From the NCBI RefSeq assembly GCF_018390605.1, contig NZ_JAHBGD010000019.1:62001-126000 (forward strand): a stretch of 64,000 nt of DNA, read 5' to 3'. Both the position numbers and the translations under genes were made by a program. The notes below the pieces were generated by a model. That model was not told where the DNA came from, ran no database searches, and saw only the letters and a list, made by a program, of their open reading frames with translations. Positions 46,146 to 55,967 of the stretch are shown here, piece after piece. How positions within the stretch are numbered: position 1 is the stretch's first letter; each line of letters starts with the position of its first letter. Source of the stretch: Ancylobacter defluvii (lineage in GTDB: Bacteria > Pseudomonadota > Alphaproteobacteria > Rhizobiales > Xanthobacteraceae).

Positions 46146-47465
46146 TCACGCCGCCGTACCGCAGCAGCTCTTCACCTCCGGCTTGGGCGCGCAGCAGCTG
46201 GCCGGCGCCGGCGCTTCCCGATCGACGGTGCATACTCCGGTCTCCGGCAGCACCAGGTGCACGTCGTCAGCCGCCGCCCGGTCGCCGGCAAGCGCCGCGG
46301 CGATCGAACGCACCTGCTCATAGCCGGTCATCATCAGGAAGGTGGGAGCCCGTCCATAGCTCTTGATGCCGGCGATGTAGAATCCCGGCTCGGGGTGGCT
46401 CAGTTCGCGATGCCCGTGCGGCGGCACCGAGCCGCAGGAATGCAGGTTGGGATCGATCATCGGGCCGAGCGCCCGGGCGCTCTCGAGCCAGGGGTCGAGT
46501 TCCACGCGCAGTTCGCGCGTCAGCGACAAATCAGGGCGTTGACCGGTTGCCACCACAATGCGGTCGACCGGGCCGAGCCGGCTCTGCGCCTCGCTCTCGA
46601 GCACCAGCCGGCCCTCGATGTCGCGCACCGCCGCCACCGCAAAGCCGGTCTCAAGCTGGATAGTTCCCTGCGTCACCAGGGCGTGCAGGCGGGTGCCGAG
46701 CGTGCCGCGTGCCGCCAGCTGGTCCGCGGCGCCGCCGCCATATACCCGCGACAGATCCGTACCGCGCGTGGCCCAGATCAGCGACGTGCCGGGCACCTCC
46801 TCCGCCAGCCGGGCGAGGTCGAGCAGCACATTGGCGGCGGAATGCCCGGCCCCGACCACCACCGTGGCCTTGCCGGCATAGGTGCCACGGTCGTGGCCGA
46901 GCACGTCGGGGATGCCATAGGCGATACGGCCGATGGCGGCCTCCTCCCCTTCCGCCGCAAGGCCATCGGCTCCCAGCGGGTTGGGCGTTCCCCACGTGCC
47001 CGAGGTGTCGATGACGGCGGAAGCCAGCACCTGCCGCTGCCGGCCGGCGCCATCGGCGACACGCAGGGAAAACGGCCGCGCCTCCCGCTCGCGGCTTGTC
47101 ACCTTGTCGGTGCCGCGGCGGCTGATCGCCACGACGCGTGCATCGGTCTCAAGCACATCGCGGATCTCCGGCGTGGCCGCCAGGGGCTCGAGATACCGGG
47201 CCACCAGTTCGTGGCCGGTCGGATAGATCTCCGGCTCCGGCGCCCGCCAGCCGGAGCGCTCCAACAATGCGCGGGCGGCCGCGTCGAGGGCATAGGCCCA
47301 TGGCGTGAACAGCTGGACATGCCCCCAATCGCGCACATGGGCGGCAACCGTCTCCCCGGCCTCGAAAATCCGCACCGGCAGGCCACGCTGCACGAGATGG
47401 GCGGCCGCGGCCAACCCGACCGGACCGGCACCGATGACGGCCACGGGATGGATCATGGAGGGCAT
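46146..47465 (-). CDS. FAD/NAD(P)-dependent flavin monooxygenase with C-terminal Cys-Cys tail
   Basis: A 439-residue two-dinucleotide-binding flavoprotein: FAD loop GAGPVG near the N-terminus and an NADPH loop GAGHSA in the middle. The C-terminus ends with two vicinal Cys pairs, C424-C425 and C434-C435, an arrangement suited to bind As(III) or another soft metal. ArsO-type FMOs occur in arsenic operons, but the identity is not certain, so no symbol is given. The start at 47465 has a GGAG ribosome site 6-7 bases upstream. It probably oxidises or binds an arsenical for the adjacent MFS pump. Confidence 0.72.
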   Translation of the reverse strand: MPSMIHPVAVIGAGPVGLAAAAHLVQRGLPVRIFEAGETVAAHVRDWGHVQLFTPWAYALDAAARALLERSGWRAPEPEIYPTGHELVARYLEPLAATPEIRDVLETDARVVAISRRGTDKVTSREREARPFSLRVADGAGRQRQVLASAVIDTSGTWGTPNPLGADGLAAEGEEAAIGRIAYGIPDVLGHDRGTYAGKATVVVGAGHSAANVLLDLARLAEEVPGTSLIWATRGTDLSRVYGGGAADQLAARGTLGTRLHALVTQGTIQLETGFAVAAVRDIEGRLVLESEAQSRLGPVDRIVVATGQRPDLSLTRELRVELDPWLESARALGPMIDPNLHSCGSVPPHGHRELSHPEPGFYIAGIKSYGRAPTFLMMTGYEQVRSIAAALAGDRAAADDVHLVLPETGVCTVDREAPAPASCCAPKPEVKSCCGTAA

Positions 47466-47515
47466 GCATACGCTCCTTTTATATTTCTGGTACCATCGAA
47501 TAATACGGCAAAAAA

Positions 47516-47833
47516 TTAAGCCGCCGCCTCGCCGCTCGGGATGCAGCCGGCATCGGCGCAGCACTCATCGACCAGGAAGCCGACCAGGCCGCGCATCGCC
47601 GGATAATGGGCGCGGCAGATCAGGGTGGTGACCTGGCGCTCCTGCGTCACCAGCCCGGTGGTGACGAGGCGGCGCAGGTGATGCGACAGGGTGGAAGCCG
47701 GCAGCCCAAGCCGCTCCTGCAAGCGGCCGACCGGCAAGCCGGCATCGCCGGCGCGCACCAGGATTCGGTACAGCGCCAGACGGGTCGGGTTGCCGAGGGC
47801 TTCCAGTTGGCCGGCAGCTTCTTCGAGTTTCAT
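47516..47833 (-). CDS. ArsR-family regulator 2
   Basis: A 105-residue winged-helix repressor. The recognition helix is in LPASTLSHHLRRL (44-56). Metalloid ligands are likely the C-terminal C91, C92 and C97, as in regulators with the site in the last helix. It heads the FMO-MFS unit, 50 bp upstream of the FMO, with a short AT-rich spacer between. It is a separate switch from the ArsR of the reductase operon. Confidence 0.87.
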   Translation of the reverse strand: MKLEEAAGQLEALGNPTRLALYRILVRAGDAGLPVGRLQERLGLPASTLSHHLRRLVTTGLVTQERQVTTLICRAHYPAMRGLVGFLVDECCADAGCIPSGEAAA

Positions 47834-47917
47834 GGAAATAGATTGCTCGGGCGGGACACCCCTGTCAAGGCGCCGCGCCGCCCCACTCTCATCGCCACCG
47901 TCGCGGCCCAGTCGCCG

Positions 47918-48973
47918 TCACGGCCGCCGCGGCACCACTGTGCGGGTGGAAGCGCCGGCCTCGTACCACCCCTTCGAGCGGTTGACGATCCAGACCACGG
48001 TGAGCATCACCGGCACCTCGATCAGCACGCCGACCACCGTCGCCAGCGCCGCTCCCGACTGGAAGCCGAACAGGCTGATGGCGGCGGCGACCGCCAGCTC
48101 GAAGAAGTTGGAGGCACCGATCAGCGCCGAGGGGCCCGCCACGCAGTGCTGTTCGCCGGCGAGCCGGTTGAGCAGATAGGCGAGGCCGGCATTGAAGTAG
48201 ACCTGGATCAGGATCGGCACCGCCAGCAGGGCGATCACCAGCGGCTGCCGCAGGATCTGCTCGCCCTGGAAGCCGAACAGCAGCACCAGGGTGGCGAGCA
48301 GCGCCAGCAGGGAAAGCGGCTGCAGGCGCGCCAGCAGCCGCTGCACCGCCGCCGGGCCGCCGCTCGCCAGCAGGCGCCGGCGCAGCAGCTGCGCGGCAAT
48401 GACCGGCACCAGAATGTAGAGCACCACCGAGAGCACCAGCGTGTCCCAGGGCACGATGATGGCCGAGAGCCCCAGCAGCAGGCCGACCAGCGGCGCGAAG
48501 GCGAACACCATGATGGTGTCGTTGAGCGCCACCTGACTCAGCGTGAAATGCGGTTCGCCCCGTGTCAGGTTCGACCAGACGAACACCATTGCCGTGCAGG
48601 GAGCGGCGGCGAGAATGATCAGGCCGGCAATGTAGCTGTCGATCTGGTCGGCCGGCAGGTAGGGCCGGAACAGGGTGCCAATGAATAGCCAGCCGAGCGC
48701 CGCCATCGAGAACGGCTTCACCGCCCAGTTGATGAACAGGGTGACGCCGATGCCGCGCCAATGCTCGCGCACCTGGCCGAGCGCGGCGAAATCGATCTTC
48801 ACCAGCATTGGGATGATCATCAGCCAGATCAGCGCCGCCACCGGGAGGTTCACCCGGGCGACTTCCGCCTCGCCGATCGCCTGGAACACGTCCGGCAGCA
48901 TGTGGCCGAGGGCGATGCCGGCGAGGATGCACAGCGCGACCCACACGGTCAGGTAGCGTTCAAATCTCGACAT
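47918..48973 (-). CDS. acr3: Arsenite efflux permease Acr3
   Basis: A 351-residue inner-membrane protein with ten predicted helices that exports As(OH)3. The conserved APCTAMVFVWS (124-134) contains the essential Cys126, and Glu319 in LIEVPVML corresponds to the conserved acidic residue of helix 9. It is the last gene of the arsR-arsC-arsC-acr3 unit, 6 bp after the glutaredoxin-type arsC. Confidence 0.95.
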   Translation of the reverse strand: MSRFERYLTVWVALCILAGIALGHMLPDVFQAIGEAEVARVNLPVAALIWLMIIPMLVKIDFAALGQVREHWRGIGVTLFINWAVKPFSMAALGWLFIGTLFRPYLPADQIDSYIAGLIILAAAPCTAMVFVWSNLTRGEPHFTLSQVALNDTIMVFAFAPLVGLLLGLSAIIVPWDTLVLSVVLYILVPVIAAQLLRRRLLASGGPAAVQRLLARLQPLSLLALLATLVLLFGFQGEQILRQPLVIALLAVPILIQVYFNAGLAYLLNRLAGEQHCVAGPSALIGASNFFELAVAAAISLFGFQSGAALATVVGVLIEVPVMLTVVWIVNRSKGWYEAGASTRTVVPRRP

Positions 48974-48979
48974 GGCCTC

Positions 48980-49405
48980 TCAGGCTCCCTCGACACGGCG
49001 GCCATGCGCATCGACGACGCGCTCGCCATCTTCCTTCGTGAACGCGCCGCGCTGCGGCGGCAGCAGATCGAGCACCTCCTCGGAAGGCCGGCAGAGCTTC
49101 ACCCCCAGCGGGCTGACGACGATCGGCCGGTTGATGAGGATGGGATGCGCCAGCATGGCATCGAGCAGTTGCGCGTCGGTGAGCTGCGGATCGTCGAGGC
49201 CCAGCTCGGCATAGGGAGTGCCCTTTTCGCGCAGCACCGCCCGCACCGGCACGCCCATGCGGGCAATCAGCTGCGCCAGCAGCTCCCGGCTCGGCGGGGT
49301 CTTCAGGTACTCGACCACATGCGGTTCGACGCCGGCATTTCGGATCATCGCCAAGGTGTTGCGCGAGGTGCCGCAGGCCGGGTTGTGATAGATCACGATG
49401 TCCAT
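48980..49405 (-). CDS. arsC: Arsenate reductase, glutaredoxin-dependent
   Basis: A 141-residue ArsC of the glutaredoxin-coupled type, with the catalytic Cys11 in HNPACGTSRNT. Arginines in RPIVVSPLGVKLCRP form the arsenate pocket. It reduces arsenate to arsenite for export by Acr3. The start ATG at 49405 matches the usual length; a longer frame upstream is unlikely because it would overlap the other arsC. Confidence 0.93.
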   Translation of the reverse strand: MDIVIYHNPACGTSRNTLAMIRNAGVEPHVVEYLKTPPSRELLAQLIARMGVPVRAVLREKGTPYAELGLDDPQLTDAQLLDAMLAHPILINRPIVVSPLGVKLCRPSEEVLDLLPPQRGAFTKEDGERVVDAHGRRVEGA

Positions 49406-49413
49406 GGCCCGCC

Positions 49414-49941
49414 TCACGCCGCGCTCGGACGGGGCGATGTCGCCCCTTCGCCGCGGCCGATATCCCGCAGCCTCGTGCCGAGCGCGATGGCGTCGAGACT
49501 GCCTATCGGCAGCGCCGCGAACACTGAAATCCGGCTCTTGAGATAGCGAAACGCCGCATTGAACGCCGCTTCCTGCTGCAGCTCGGAGCCCTGGACCGCG
49601 GCCGGGTCCTCGATGCCCCAATGTGCGGTCATCGGCTGGCCCGGCCACACCGGGCAGGCTTCGCCGGCCGCGTTGTCGCAGACCGTGAACACGAAATCCA
49701 TCACCGGCGCGTCGGCGCCGGCGAACTCCTCCCAGCTCTTGGAGCGGAAGCCGTCGGCCGGATAGCCGAAGCGCCGGAGCACCTGCAGCGCGAGGGGATG
49801 AACCGCGCCCTTCGGCTGGCTGCCGGCGGAGAAGGCGCGAAACCGCCCGGCCCCATCCTTGGCGAGGATGCTTTCGGCCAGGATCGAGCGCGCCGAATTG
49901 CCGGTGCAGAGGAACAGGACATTGTAGGAGCGGTCAGTCAT
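49414..49941 (-). CDS. arsC: Arsenate reductase, low-molecular-weight phosphatase (thioredoxin) type
   Basis: A 175-residue enzyme with the P-loop L11-C12-T-G-N-S-A-R18-S19 of the LMW tyrosine phosphatase fold. C12, C88 and C96 fit the three-cysteine relay of thioredoxin-coupled ArsC. So the operon carries two unrelated arsenate reductases. The C-terminal 30 residues are an extension beyond the catalytic fold. It overlaps arsR by 8 bp. Confidence 0.9.
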   Translation of the reverse strand: MTDRSYNVLFLCTGNSARSILAESILAKDGAGRFRAFSAGSQPKGAVHPLALQVLRRFGYPADGFRSKSWEEFAGADAPVMDFVFTVCDNAAGEACPVWPGQPMTAHWGIEDPAAVQGSELQQEAAFNAAFRYLKSRISVFAALPIGSLDAIALGTRLRDIGRGEGATSPRPSAA

Positions 49942-50290
49942 CGAAGCGGTCCTTGGGAGCGCAGCAGGGAGAAAGGTCGGCGATCAGCGGCGCACACAAT
50001 TCGGCACGGCCGCCGCAGCAATCCTTGAGCAGGAACAGCACCACCGCGCGCAGGCGGTCGAGATCGGCGCGATAGATGATGACGCGGCTGTGCCGCTCGC
50101 CCCGCACCAGGCCGGCCCGCGTCAGCACCGAGAGATGCGACGACATGGTGTTGTGCGGAACATCCATCCGCCGCGCCAGTTCGCCGGAGGCGACGCCGTC
50201 CGGTTCACGGCTCACCAGCAGCTTGAAGGTGTCCATGCGCGTCGGCTGCGCCAGCGCGGCGAGGGCGTCGATAGCTTGAGCGTTGTCCAT
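49934..50290 (-). CDS. arsR: ArsR-family arsenite-responsive repressor 1
   Basis: A 118-residue winged-helix repressor with helix HNTMSSHLSVLTRAG. The C-terminal cysteines C91, C92 and C99 match the As(III) site of the A. ferrooxidans-type ArsR; two further cysteines (C109, C110) lie at the end. Arsenite binding releases it from the operator just upstream. First gene of the arsR-arsC-arsC-acr3 operon. Confidence 0.92.
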   Translation of the reverse strand: MDNAQAIDALAALAQPTRMDTFKLLVSREPDGVASGELARRMDVPHNTMSSHLSVLTRAGLVRGERHSRVIIYRADLDRLRAVVLFLLKDCCGGRAELCAPLIADLSPCCAPKDRFDD

Positions 50291-50294
50291 ATCC

Positions 50295-50322
50295 CCATAT
50301 TTCCAGAATTATCGACATATGG
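50295..50322. promoter_or_regulatory. Likely ArsR operator
   Basis: CCATAT (50295-50300) and ATATGG (50317-50322) form an inverted repeat with a 16-base spacer, in an AT-rich patch starting 5 bp upstream of the arsR start. The place and spacing fit an ArsR dimer site overlapping the promoter. Confidence 0.5.
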
Positions 50323-50460
50323 CAAGATACCTCTCTGCATCCCGCTCATGGGACCGGCCGTATTCTGGCCCGGCGCCTCAAATGCCGAAGGATTGAAGCC
50401 TGCCGCGGGACGGCCGCCCGCCTTCGCGGTCGCTCGCGGCGCTTCCGGCGCACTTCCGCA

Positions 50461-50491
50461 CTTGCGCTGCGGCGCAGCGTGCTTTAGCAAG
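50461..50491. other. Nested stem-loop upstream of the Hsp70-like gene
   Basis: CGCTGC (50465-50470) pairs with GCAGCG (50474-50479), and CTTGC (50461-50465) can pair with GCAAG (50487-50491). It lies 38 bp before the Hsp70-like start, which has a strong AGGAGGTG ribosome site (50520-50527). Role unknown. Confidence 0.35.
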
Positions 50492-50529
50492 CGCGCCCTC
50501 CCGTATTCCGCATCATCTGAGGAGGTGTC

Positions 50530-51777
50530 ATGACCGCCTGCGGCCTCGACTTCGGCACCTCGAACACCACGCTCGGCCTCCACGGCGCCGGCGAACCGCG
50601 GCTGGCGGCGCTGGAAGGCGCGGCCGACACCCTGCCGAGCGCCATCTTCTTTCCGCGGCAGGGCGAGCCCCTGGTGGGGCGGGCGGCGATGGCGGCCTAT
50701 GTGGAGGGCCAGCAGGGGCGGCTGATGCGCTCGCTGAAATCGGTGCTCGGCACCTCGCTCATCGACGAGACCACGCCGGTCGGCCGCCAGCGCCTCGGCT
50801 TCCGGGCGGTGATCGGCAAATTCCTCGCCGAGGTGAAGGCGCGCGGCGAGGCGGCGGCCGGCGGCGAGCTGCGCGAGGTGGTGCTCGGCCGGCCGGTGCA
50901 TTTTGTCGACGGCGACGTGGCGGGCGACGCACGGGCGCAGGAGGTGCTCGGCAGCATCGCCCGCGACATCGGCTTTGCCGAGCTCTCGTTCCAGTTCGAG
51001 CCGATCGCCGCGAGCCTCGACTATGAGCGTCAGGTGACCGGCGAGGAACTGGCGCTGATCGCCGACATCGGCGGCGGCACCTCCGATTTCTCCATCGTGC
51101 GGATCGCCCGCAGCCATGCCGGCCGCGCCGACCGGGCGTCGGACATCCTGGCGAATGAGGGCGTGCGCGTCGGCGGCACCGATTTCGACCGCCAGCTGTC
51201 CCTGGCCATGGTGATGCCGGCGCTCGGCCATGGCAGCCCGCTGAAGCGCAAGGGCCTGTCGATGCCGGTGGGCATCTATCAGGACCTCGCAACCTGGTCC
51301 TCGATCAACCGCCTCTATGACGGCCGGACCGCCCGCACCATCCGCGAGCTGGAGCGCGAGGCGGCGCATCCCGATCTGGTGGCGCGTCTGGCGCGGGCGG
51401 TGGAGGACGAGCGCGGCCACGGCCTCGCCCTCGATGTGGAAGCCGCCAAGATCCGCGTGGCGGAGGCTGGCGAAACCGTGCTCGATCTGGCGGTGCTGGA
51501 AGCCGGGCTGTCGGTGGGCATCGCGCATGCCGATCTGGTGCGGCATACCGGCCTGCTGGCGGAGCGCATCGCCGGGCGGATCGCCTCCTGCCTCGCCACT
51601 GCCGGTCTCGCGGCCGGCGACATCGACGCGCTGTTCCTCACCGGCGGCTCGACCCGGCTGGCGCATGTGCGCGCGGCGATCGGCGCCTGCGTGCCGACGG
51701 CGCGGGTGATCGAGGGCGACACGTTCGGCTCGGTCGGCACCGGCCTCGCCATCGAGGCCGGCCGGCGCTACGGCTGA
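50530..51777 (+). CDS. Hsp70-family protein (YegD-like)
   Basis: A 415-residue protein with an actin-like ATPase fold but without the DnaK substrate-binding domain, as in YegD. Phosphate 1 motif GLDFGTSNTTLGL (5-17), phosphate 2 motif IADIGGGTSDFSIVRI (about 177-192) and adenosine motif LFLTGGSTRL (about 370-379) are clear. The biological client is unknown. It is monocistronic and divergent from the ars operon. Confidence 0.88.
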   Translation: MTACGLDFGTSNTTLGLHGAGEPRLAALEGAADTLPSAIFFPRQGEPLVGRAAMAAYVEGQQGRLMRSLKSVLGTSLIDETTPVGRQRLGFRAVIGKFLAEVKARGEAAAGGELREVVLGRPVHFVDGDVAGDARAQEVLGSIARDIGFAELSFQFEPIAASLDYERQVTGEELALIADIGGGTSDFSIVRIARSHAGRADRASDILANEGVRVGGTDFDRQLSLAMVMPALGHGSPLKRKGLSMPVGIYQDLATWSSINRLYDGRTARTIRELEREAAHPDLVARLARAVEDERGHGLALDVEAAKIRVAEAGETVLDLAVLEAGLSVGIAHADLVRHTGLLAERIAGRIASCLATAGLAAGDIDALFLTGGSTRLAHVRAAIGACVPTARVIEGDTFGSVGTGLAIEAGRRYG

Positions 51778-51887
51778 GGTTTTGGGCGCCGGCTGCGGGC
51801 CGTGGCGATGAGGTCACGCCCCCCGGGCGTGGCCTTTGCCGGCGCAGCTGACTATGGTCGCCCCTCCGCAGCGAATCCGTGACCCGC

Positions 51888-54239
51888 ATGACAGCCGACA
51901 ACACCTCCCTCGCCGCCCGCATCGCCAGCGAGATCGGCGCCCGCCCGCAGCAGGCGGCCGCGGCCATCGCCCTGCTCGACGAGGGCGCGACCGTCCCCTT
52001 CATTGCGCGCTACCGCAAGGAGGTCACCGGCGGGCTCGACGACACCCAGCTGCGCCGGCTCGACGAACGGCTCATCTATCTGCGCGAGCTGGAATCCCGC
52101 CGTGCCGCCATCACCTTGTCGATCCGCCAGCAGGACAAGCTCACCCCGGAGCTGGAGGCCGCCCTCGCCGGCGCCGGCACCAAGGCGGAGCTGGAGGACA
52201 TCTACCTCCCCTACAAGCCCAAGCGTCGCAACCGCGCCGACATCGCCCGCGAGCGCGGCCTCGGCCCGCTCGCGGATGCCATCCTCACCGAGCGCGCCGC
52301 GGTGCCGGCCGAGCTGGCAAAGGCCTATGTCGTCGGCGAGGTGGCGGATGTGAAGGCGGCGCTCGAAGGCGCCCGCGACATCGTCTCGGAAGCCTTCGCG
52401 CAGAACGCCGAGGTCGTCGGCCGGCTGCGCGCCTATCTGCACGGCAAGGCCGATCTGCGCGCCCGCGTAGTCGAGGGCAAGCAGGAGGCCGGCGCCAAGT
52501 TCTCCGACTATTTCGACCATGTCGAGCGCTGGGCCAATGTGCCCAGCCACCGCGCGCTCGCCATGCTGCGCGGGCGCAACGAGGATGTGCTGGCGCTCGA
52601 CATCGAGGTCGATGCCGAGGACCCGCGCCCGGTGAAGCCGGTGGTGGCGATGATCGCGGAAGGCTACAGCATCGGCGACAGGCTGCCCGGCGACGTCTGG
52701 CTGCTGGAGGTCGCCGGCTGGACATGGCGGGTGAAGCTGTCGCTGCATCTCTCGCTCGATTTGATGACCGAGCTGCGGATGAAGGCGGAGACCGAGGCGA
52801 TCAACGTCTTCGCCCGCAACCTCAAGGACCTGCTGCTGACCGCCCCGGCGGGCACGCGCACCACCATGGGCCTCGATCCCGGCATCCGCACCGGCGTCAA
52901 GGTGGCGGTGGTCGATGCCACCGGCAAGCTCACCGCCACCACCACCGTCTATCCCTTCCCGCCGAAGAACGACGTGCGCGGCACCCAGGCCGAACTTGCG
53001 GTGCTGATCCGCCGGCACGGCGTCGAGCTGATCGCCATCGGCAACGGCACCGGCAGCCGCGAGACCGAGAAGCTGGTCGCCGACATGCTGGCCGACATGC
53101 CGGCGCCCGAGAACGGACCGAAGCCGATCAAGGTGGTGGTATCGGAGGCCGGCGCCTCGGTGTATTCCGCCTCGGAGCTGGCGGCGGCCGAATTCCCCGG
53201 CCTCGACGTGTCGCTGCGCGGCGCCGTCTCCATCGCCCGCCGGCTGCAGGATCCGCTCGCCGAACTCGTGAAGATCGAGCCGAAATCGATCGGCGTCGGC
53301 CAGTACCAGCACGATGTCGACCAGTACCATCTCGCCCGCGCGCTCGACGCGGTGGTGGAGGACGCGGTGAACGCGGTCGGGGTCGACCTCAACACCGCCT
53401 CGGCCTCGCTGCTGGCGCGGGTGTCCGGCCTCGGCACCTCGCTCGCCGAGGCGATCGTCGCCCATCGCGACGCCCAGGGCGCCTTCGCCAGCCGCAAGCA
53501 ACTCTTGGACGTGGCGCGCCTCGGCCCGCGCACTTTCGAGCAATGCGCTGGCTTCCTGCGCATCCGCGACGGCAAGGAGCCGCTCGACGCCTCGGCGGTG
53601 CATCCGGAAGCCTATGGCGTCGCCCGCAAGATCGTCGCCGCCTGCGGGCGCGATTTGCGCACGCTGATGGGCGACAGCGCGGCGCTCTCCACGCTCGATC
53701 CGCGCGCCTTTGTCGATGACCGCTTCGGCCTGCCGACCGTGCGCGACATCATCGCCGAGCTCGACAAGCCCGGCCGCGATCCGCGCCCCGCCTTCCGCAC
53801 CGCGACCTTCGCCGACGGCATCGACGAGATGAAGGATCTCAAGCCCGGCATGGAACTGGAAGGCACGGTGACCAATGTCGCCGCCTTCGGGGCCTTCGTC
53901 GATATCGGCGTGCATCAGGACGGGCTGGTGCACGTCTCCCAGCTCGCCGACCGCTTCGTGAAGGACGCGCATGAGGTGGTGAAGGTCGGCGACGTGGTGA
54001 AGGTGCGGGTGCTGGAGATCGACCTCAAGCGCAAGCGCATCTCGCTGTCCATGCGGCGCGACGCGGCGGCGGGCGCGGCGAGGGCCGCGGACAAGGCTCA
54101 GCCGGAGCGCGGCCCACGCGACAATCGGGACAGTCGCGACAAGGGCGGCCCCAATCGCGGCAATCCCGCCAAGCCATCCCGGCTGGAGCCCACCGGCGCC
54201 CTCGGCGCCGCCCTGCTGGATGCCTTCAAGCGGCGCTGA
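51888..54239 (+). CDS. tex: Tex-family RNA-binding transcription accessory protein
   Basis: A 783-residue protein with the Tex layout: helical N-terminus, YqgF/RNase H-like domain ([18 protein letters not shown] around 326-343), helix-hairpin-helix region ([16 protein letters not shown]) and a C-terminal S1 RNA-binding domain (about 650-725). The last about 60 residues are basic and Arg/Asn-rich. A GTG at 51879 is an alternative start. Tex acts in transcription and stress responses; the exact mechanism is not settled. Confidence 0.94.
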   Translation: MTADNTSLAARIASEIGARPQQAAAAIALLDEGATVPFIARYRKEVTGGLDDTQLRRLDERLIYLRELESRRAAITLSIRQQDKLTPELEAALAGAGTKAELEDIYLPYKPKRRNRADIARERGLGPLADAILTERAAVPAELAKAYVVGEVADVKAALEGARDIVSEAFAQNAEVVGRLRAYLHGKADLRARVVEGKQEAGAKFSDYFDHVERWANVPSHRALAMLRGRNEDVLALDIEVDAEDPRPVKPVVAMIAEGYSIGDRLPGDVWLLEVAGWTWRVKLSLHLSLDLMTELRMKAETEAINVFARNLKDLLLTAPAGTRTTMGLDPGIRTGVKVAVVDATGKLTATTTVYPFPPKNDVRGTQAELAVLIRRHGVELIAIGNGTGSRETEKLVADMLADMPAPENGPKPIKVVVSEAGASVYSASELAAAEFPGLDVSLRGAVSIARRLQDPLAELVKIEPKSIGVGQYQHDVDQYHLARALDAVVEDAVNAVGVDLNTASASLLARVSGLGTSLAEAIVAHRDAQGAFASRKQLLDVARLGPRTFEQCAGFLRIRDGKEPLDASAVHPEAYGVARKIVAACGRDLRTLMGDSAALSTLDPRAFVDDRFGLPTVRDIIAELDKPGRDPRPAFRTATFADGIDEMKDLKPGMELEGTVTNVAAFGAFVDIGVHQDGLVHVSQLADRFVKDAHEVVKVGDVVKVRVLEIDLKRKRISLSMRRDAAAGAARAADKAQPERGPRDNRDSRDKGGPNRGNPAKPSRLEPTGALGAALLDAFKRR

Positions 54240-54666
54240 ATGGGCGGGTTCGCTTTCTCGGTGGGCGACTGCCGCCAACGAGCCGCCGGCTTTCTCGTCC
54301 TGCGCCGACGAAAGCGGGCCCCGACGGATGGCGGCTTCCTCTCCCCGTCGGGGAGAGGGCTGGGGTGAGGGGTCTTCGACGCTTCCCAATCGCGTCCCCT
54401 CATCGGCCCGCGGAGCCTGTCCATGGGCTCGCCGAGGGCGAGACCCGTGGGCGGACCACCTTTCCCCAAAGGGGAAGGCGCGCGGAAACCTATGCGCCCG
54501 GATGGCCGTCTCCGAGGCACGCTACGCTCATACCCCGAGGGCGAGACGGTTCCTCGGGGAAGCGGGACCGGCGAGCATCCACCCGTCCGCGGCCGCCTTC
54601 CCCTCACCGACCCGCTTCGCGGGCCACCTCTCCCCAACGGGGAGAGGAAAGAACGTGGTCGCCCGC
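54240..54666. repeat. 427-bp spacer with REP-like palindromes
   Basis: The convergent gap between tex and serA contains short palindromes of one family: 9-bp arms CCTCTCCCC/GGGGAGAGG at 54338-54358 (loop GTC) and 54627-54647 (loop AAC), and TTCCCC/GGGGAA at 54462-54476. A CCCGC/GCGGG stem lies at 54611-54623. Related sequence (ACCGACCCGCTTCGCGGG, CTCTCCCC) is typical of dispersed repeats in Hyphomicrobiales genomes. They may serve as a two-way transcription end. No gene is supported here. Confidence 0.75.
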
Positions 54667-55935
54667 TCAGATCTTGTATTCGTAGAGCAGCCGGGCGCGG
54701 ATCGTGCCTTCCAGCGCGCGGATGTCGGCGAGCACCGCCTGGCTGTCGACCCCCGAGGCGTCGGCATCGAGCACCACATAGCCGACATCGGCGCTGGTCT
54801 CGTAATATTGCGCGGCGATGTTGACGTGATGGCGCGCCAGCACCTCGTTGAGCCGTCCCAGCATGCCCGGCAGGTTGCGCTGCACCTGGATGAAGCGGGT
54901 GCCGAGCGGGCGCGGCGGCAGTTGCACCTGCGGGAAATTGACCGCGCCCATGGTGGAGCCGGTGTCGCTGTAGTCGACCAGCTTGCGCGCCACCTCGGAG
55001 CCGATGCGCTCCTGCGCCTCCTCGGTCGAGCCGCCGACATGCGGCGTCAGGATCACGTTGTCGAGCCCCTGCAGCGGCGAGACGAAGCGCTCATTGTTGG
55101 AACCCGGCTCGGTCGGGAACACGTCGACCGCCGCGCCGCGCAGCTTGCCGCCGCGCAGGGCGTCGGCCAGCGCGCCGATATCGACCACGGTGCCGCGGCT
55201 GTTGTTGATGAGATAGGCTCCGGTCTTCATCGCCGCGATCTCGTCGCGGCCGATCATGCCGTGGGTCGCCGGCGTCTCGGGCACATGCAGGCTGACGATG
55301 TCGCTTTGGGAGAGCAGTTCGTGCAGCGTCGCCACCGGCTCGGTATTGCCGTGGCGCAGCTTGTCGGTGTGGTCGTAATAGATCACCCGCATGCCCATCG
55401 CCTCGGCGAGGTTGGAGAGCTGCGTGCCGATATTGCCGTAGCCGACGATACCGAGCGTCTTGCCGCGCACCTCGAGGCTGTTATTGGCCGACTTGTCCCA
55501 GCGCCCGTCATGGGCGGCGCGCGAGCGCTCCGGAATGCGCCGCAGCAGCATGACGATCTCGCCGATCACCAGCTCCGCCACGCTGCGGGTGTTGGAGAAC
55601 GGCGCGTTGAACACCGGGATGCCGTGGATGCGGGTGGCATCGAGGTCGACCTGGTTGGTGCCGACGCTGAAGCAGCCGATGGCGATCAGCCGGTCGGCCG
55701 CCGCCAGGCTGTCGGCGGTGATCTGGGTGCGCGAGCGGATGCCGAGCACATGCACTCCCTTGAGCGCCTCCTTCAGCGCATCGCCGTCGAGCGCCTTGGT
55801 CAAGCGGGTGACGTTGGAATAGCCGGCGGCCTTGAGGATCTGCACGGCGCTGTCGTTCACGCCTTCGAGCAGCAGCACCCGGATCTTGTCCTTGGACAGC
55901 GACAGTTGCGGCGATTGGGATTGATGATCGTGCAC
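54667..55935 (-). CDS. serA: D-3-phosphoglycerate dehydrogenase
   Basis: A 422-residue enzyme of the E. coli-type form, catalysing the first step of serine synthesis (3-phosphoglycerate to 3-phosphohydroxypyruvate). NAD loop GYGNIG (165-170), catalytic Arg247 (NNSRG), Glu276 and His299 (TPHVGGSTEEAQ). A C-terminal ACT domain (about 350-422) would give serine feedback control. The start is GTG at 55935, with an AAGGA ribosome site 9 bases upstream. Confidence 0.95.
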   Translation of the reverse strand: MHDHQSQSPQLSLSKDKIRVLLLEGVNDSAVQILKAAGYSNVTRLTKALDGDALKEALKGVHVLGIRSRTQITADSLAAADRLIAIGCFSVGTNQVDLDATRIHGIPVFNAPFSNTRSVAELVIGEIVMLLRRIPERSRAAHDGRWDKSANNSLEVRGKTLGIVGYGNIGTQLSNLAEAMGMRVIYYDHTDKLRHGNTEPVATLHELLSQSDIVSLHVPETPATHGMIGRDEIAAMKTGAYLINNSRGTVVDIGALADALRGGKLRGAAVDVFPTEPGSNNERFVSPLQGLDNVILTPHVGGSTEEAQERIGSEVARKLVDYSDTGSTMGAVNFPQVQLPPRPLGTRFIQVQRNLPGMLGRLNEVLARHHVNIAAQYYETSADVGYVVLDADASGVDSQAVLADIRALEGTIRARLLYEYKI

Positions 55936-55967
55936 GATCTCGGTCCTTCGGCGAGAAATGGGCAGGA

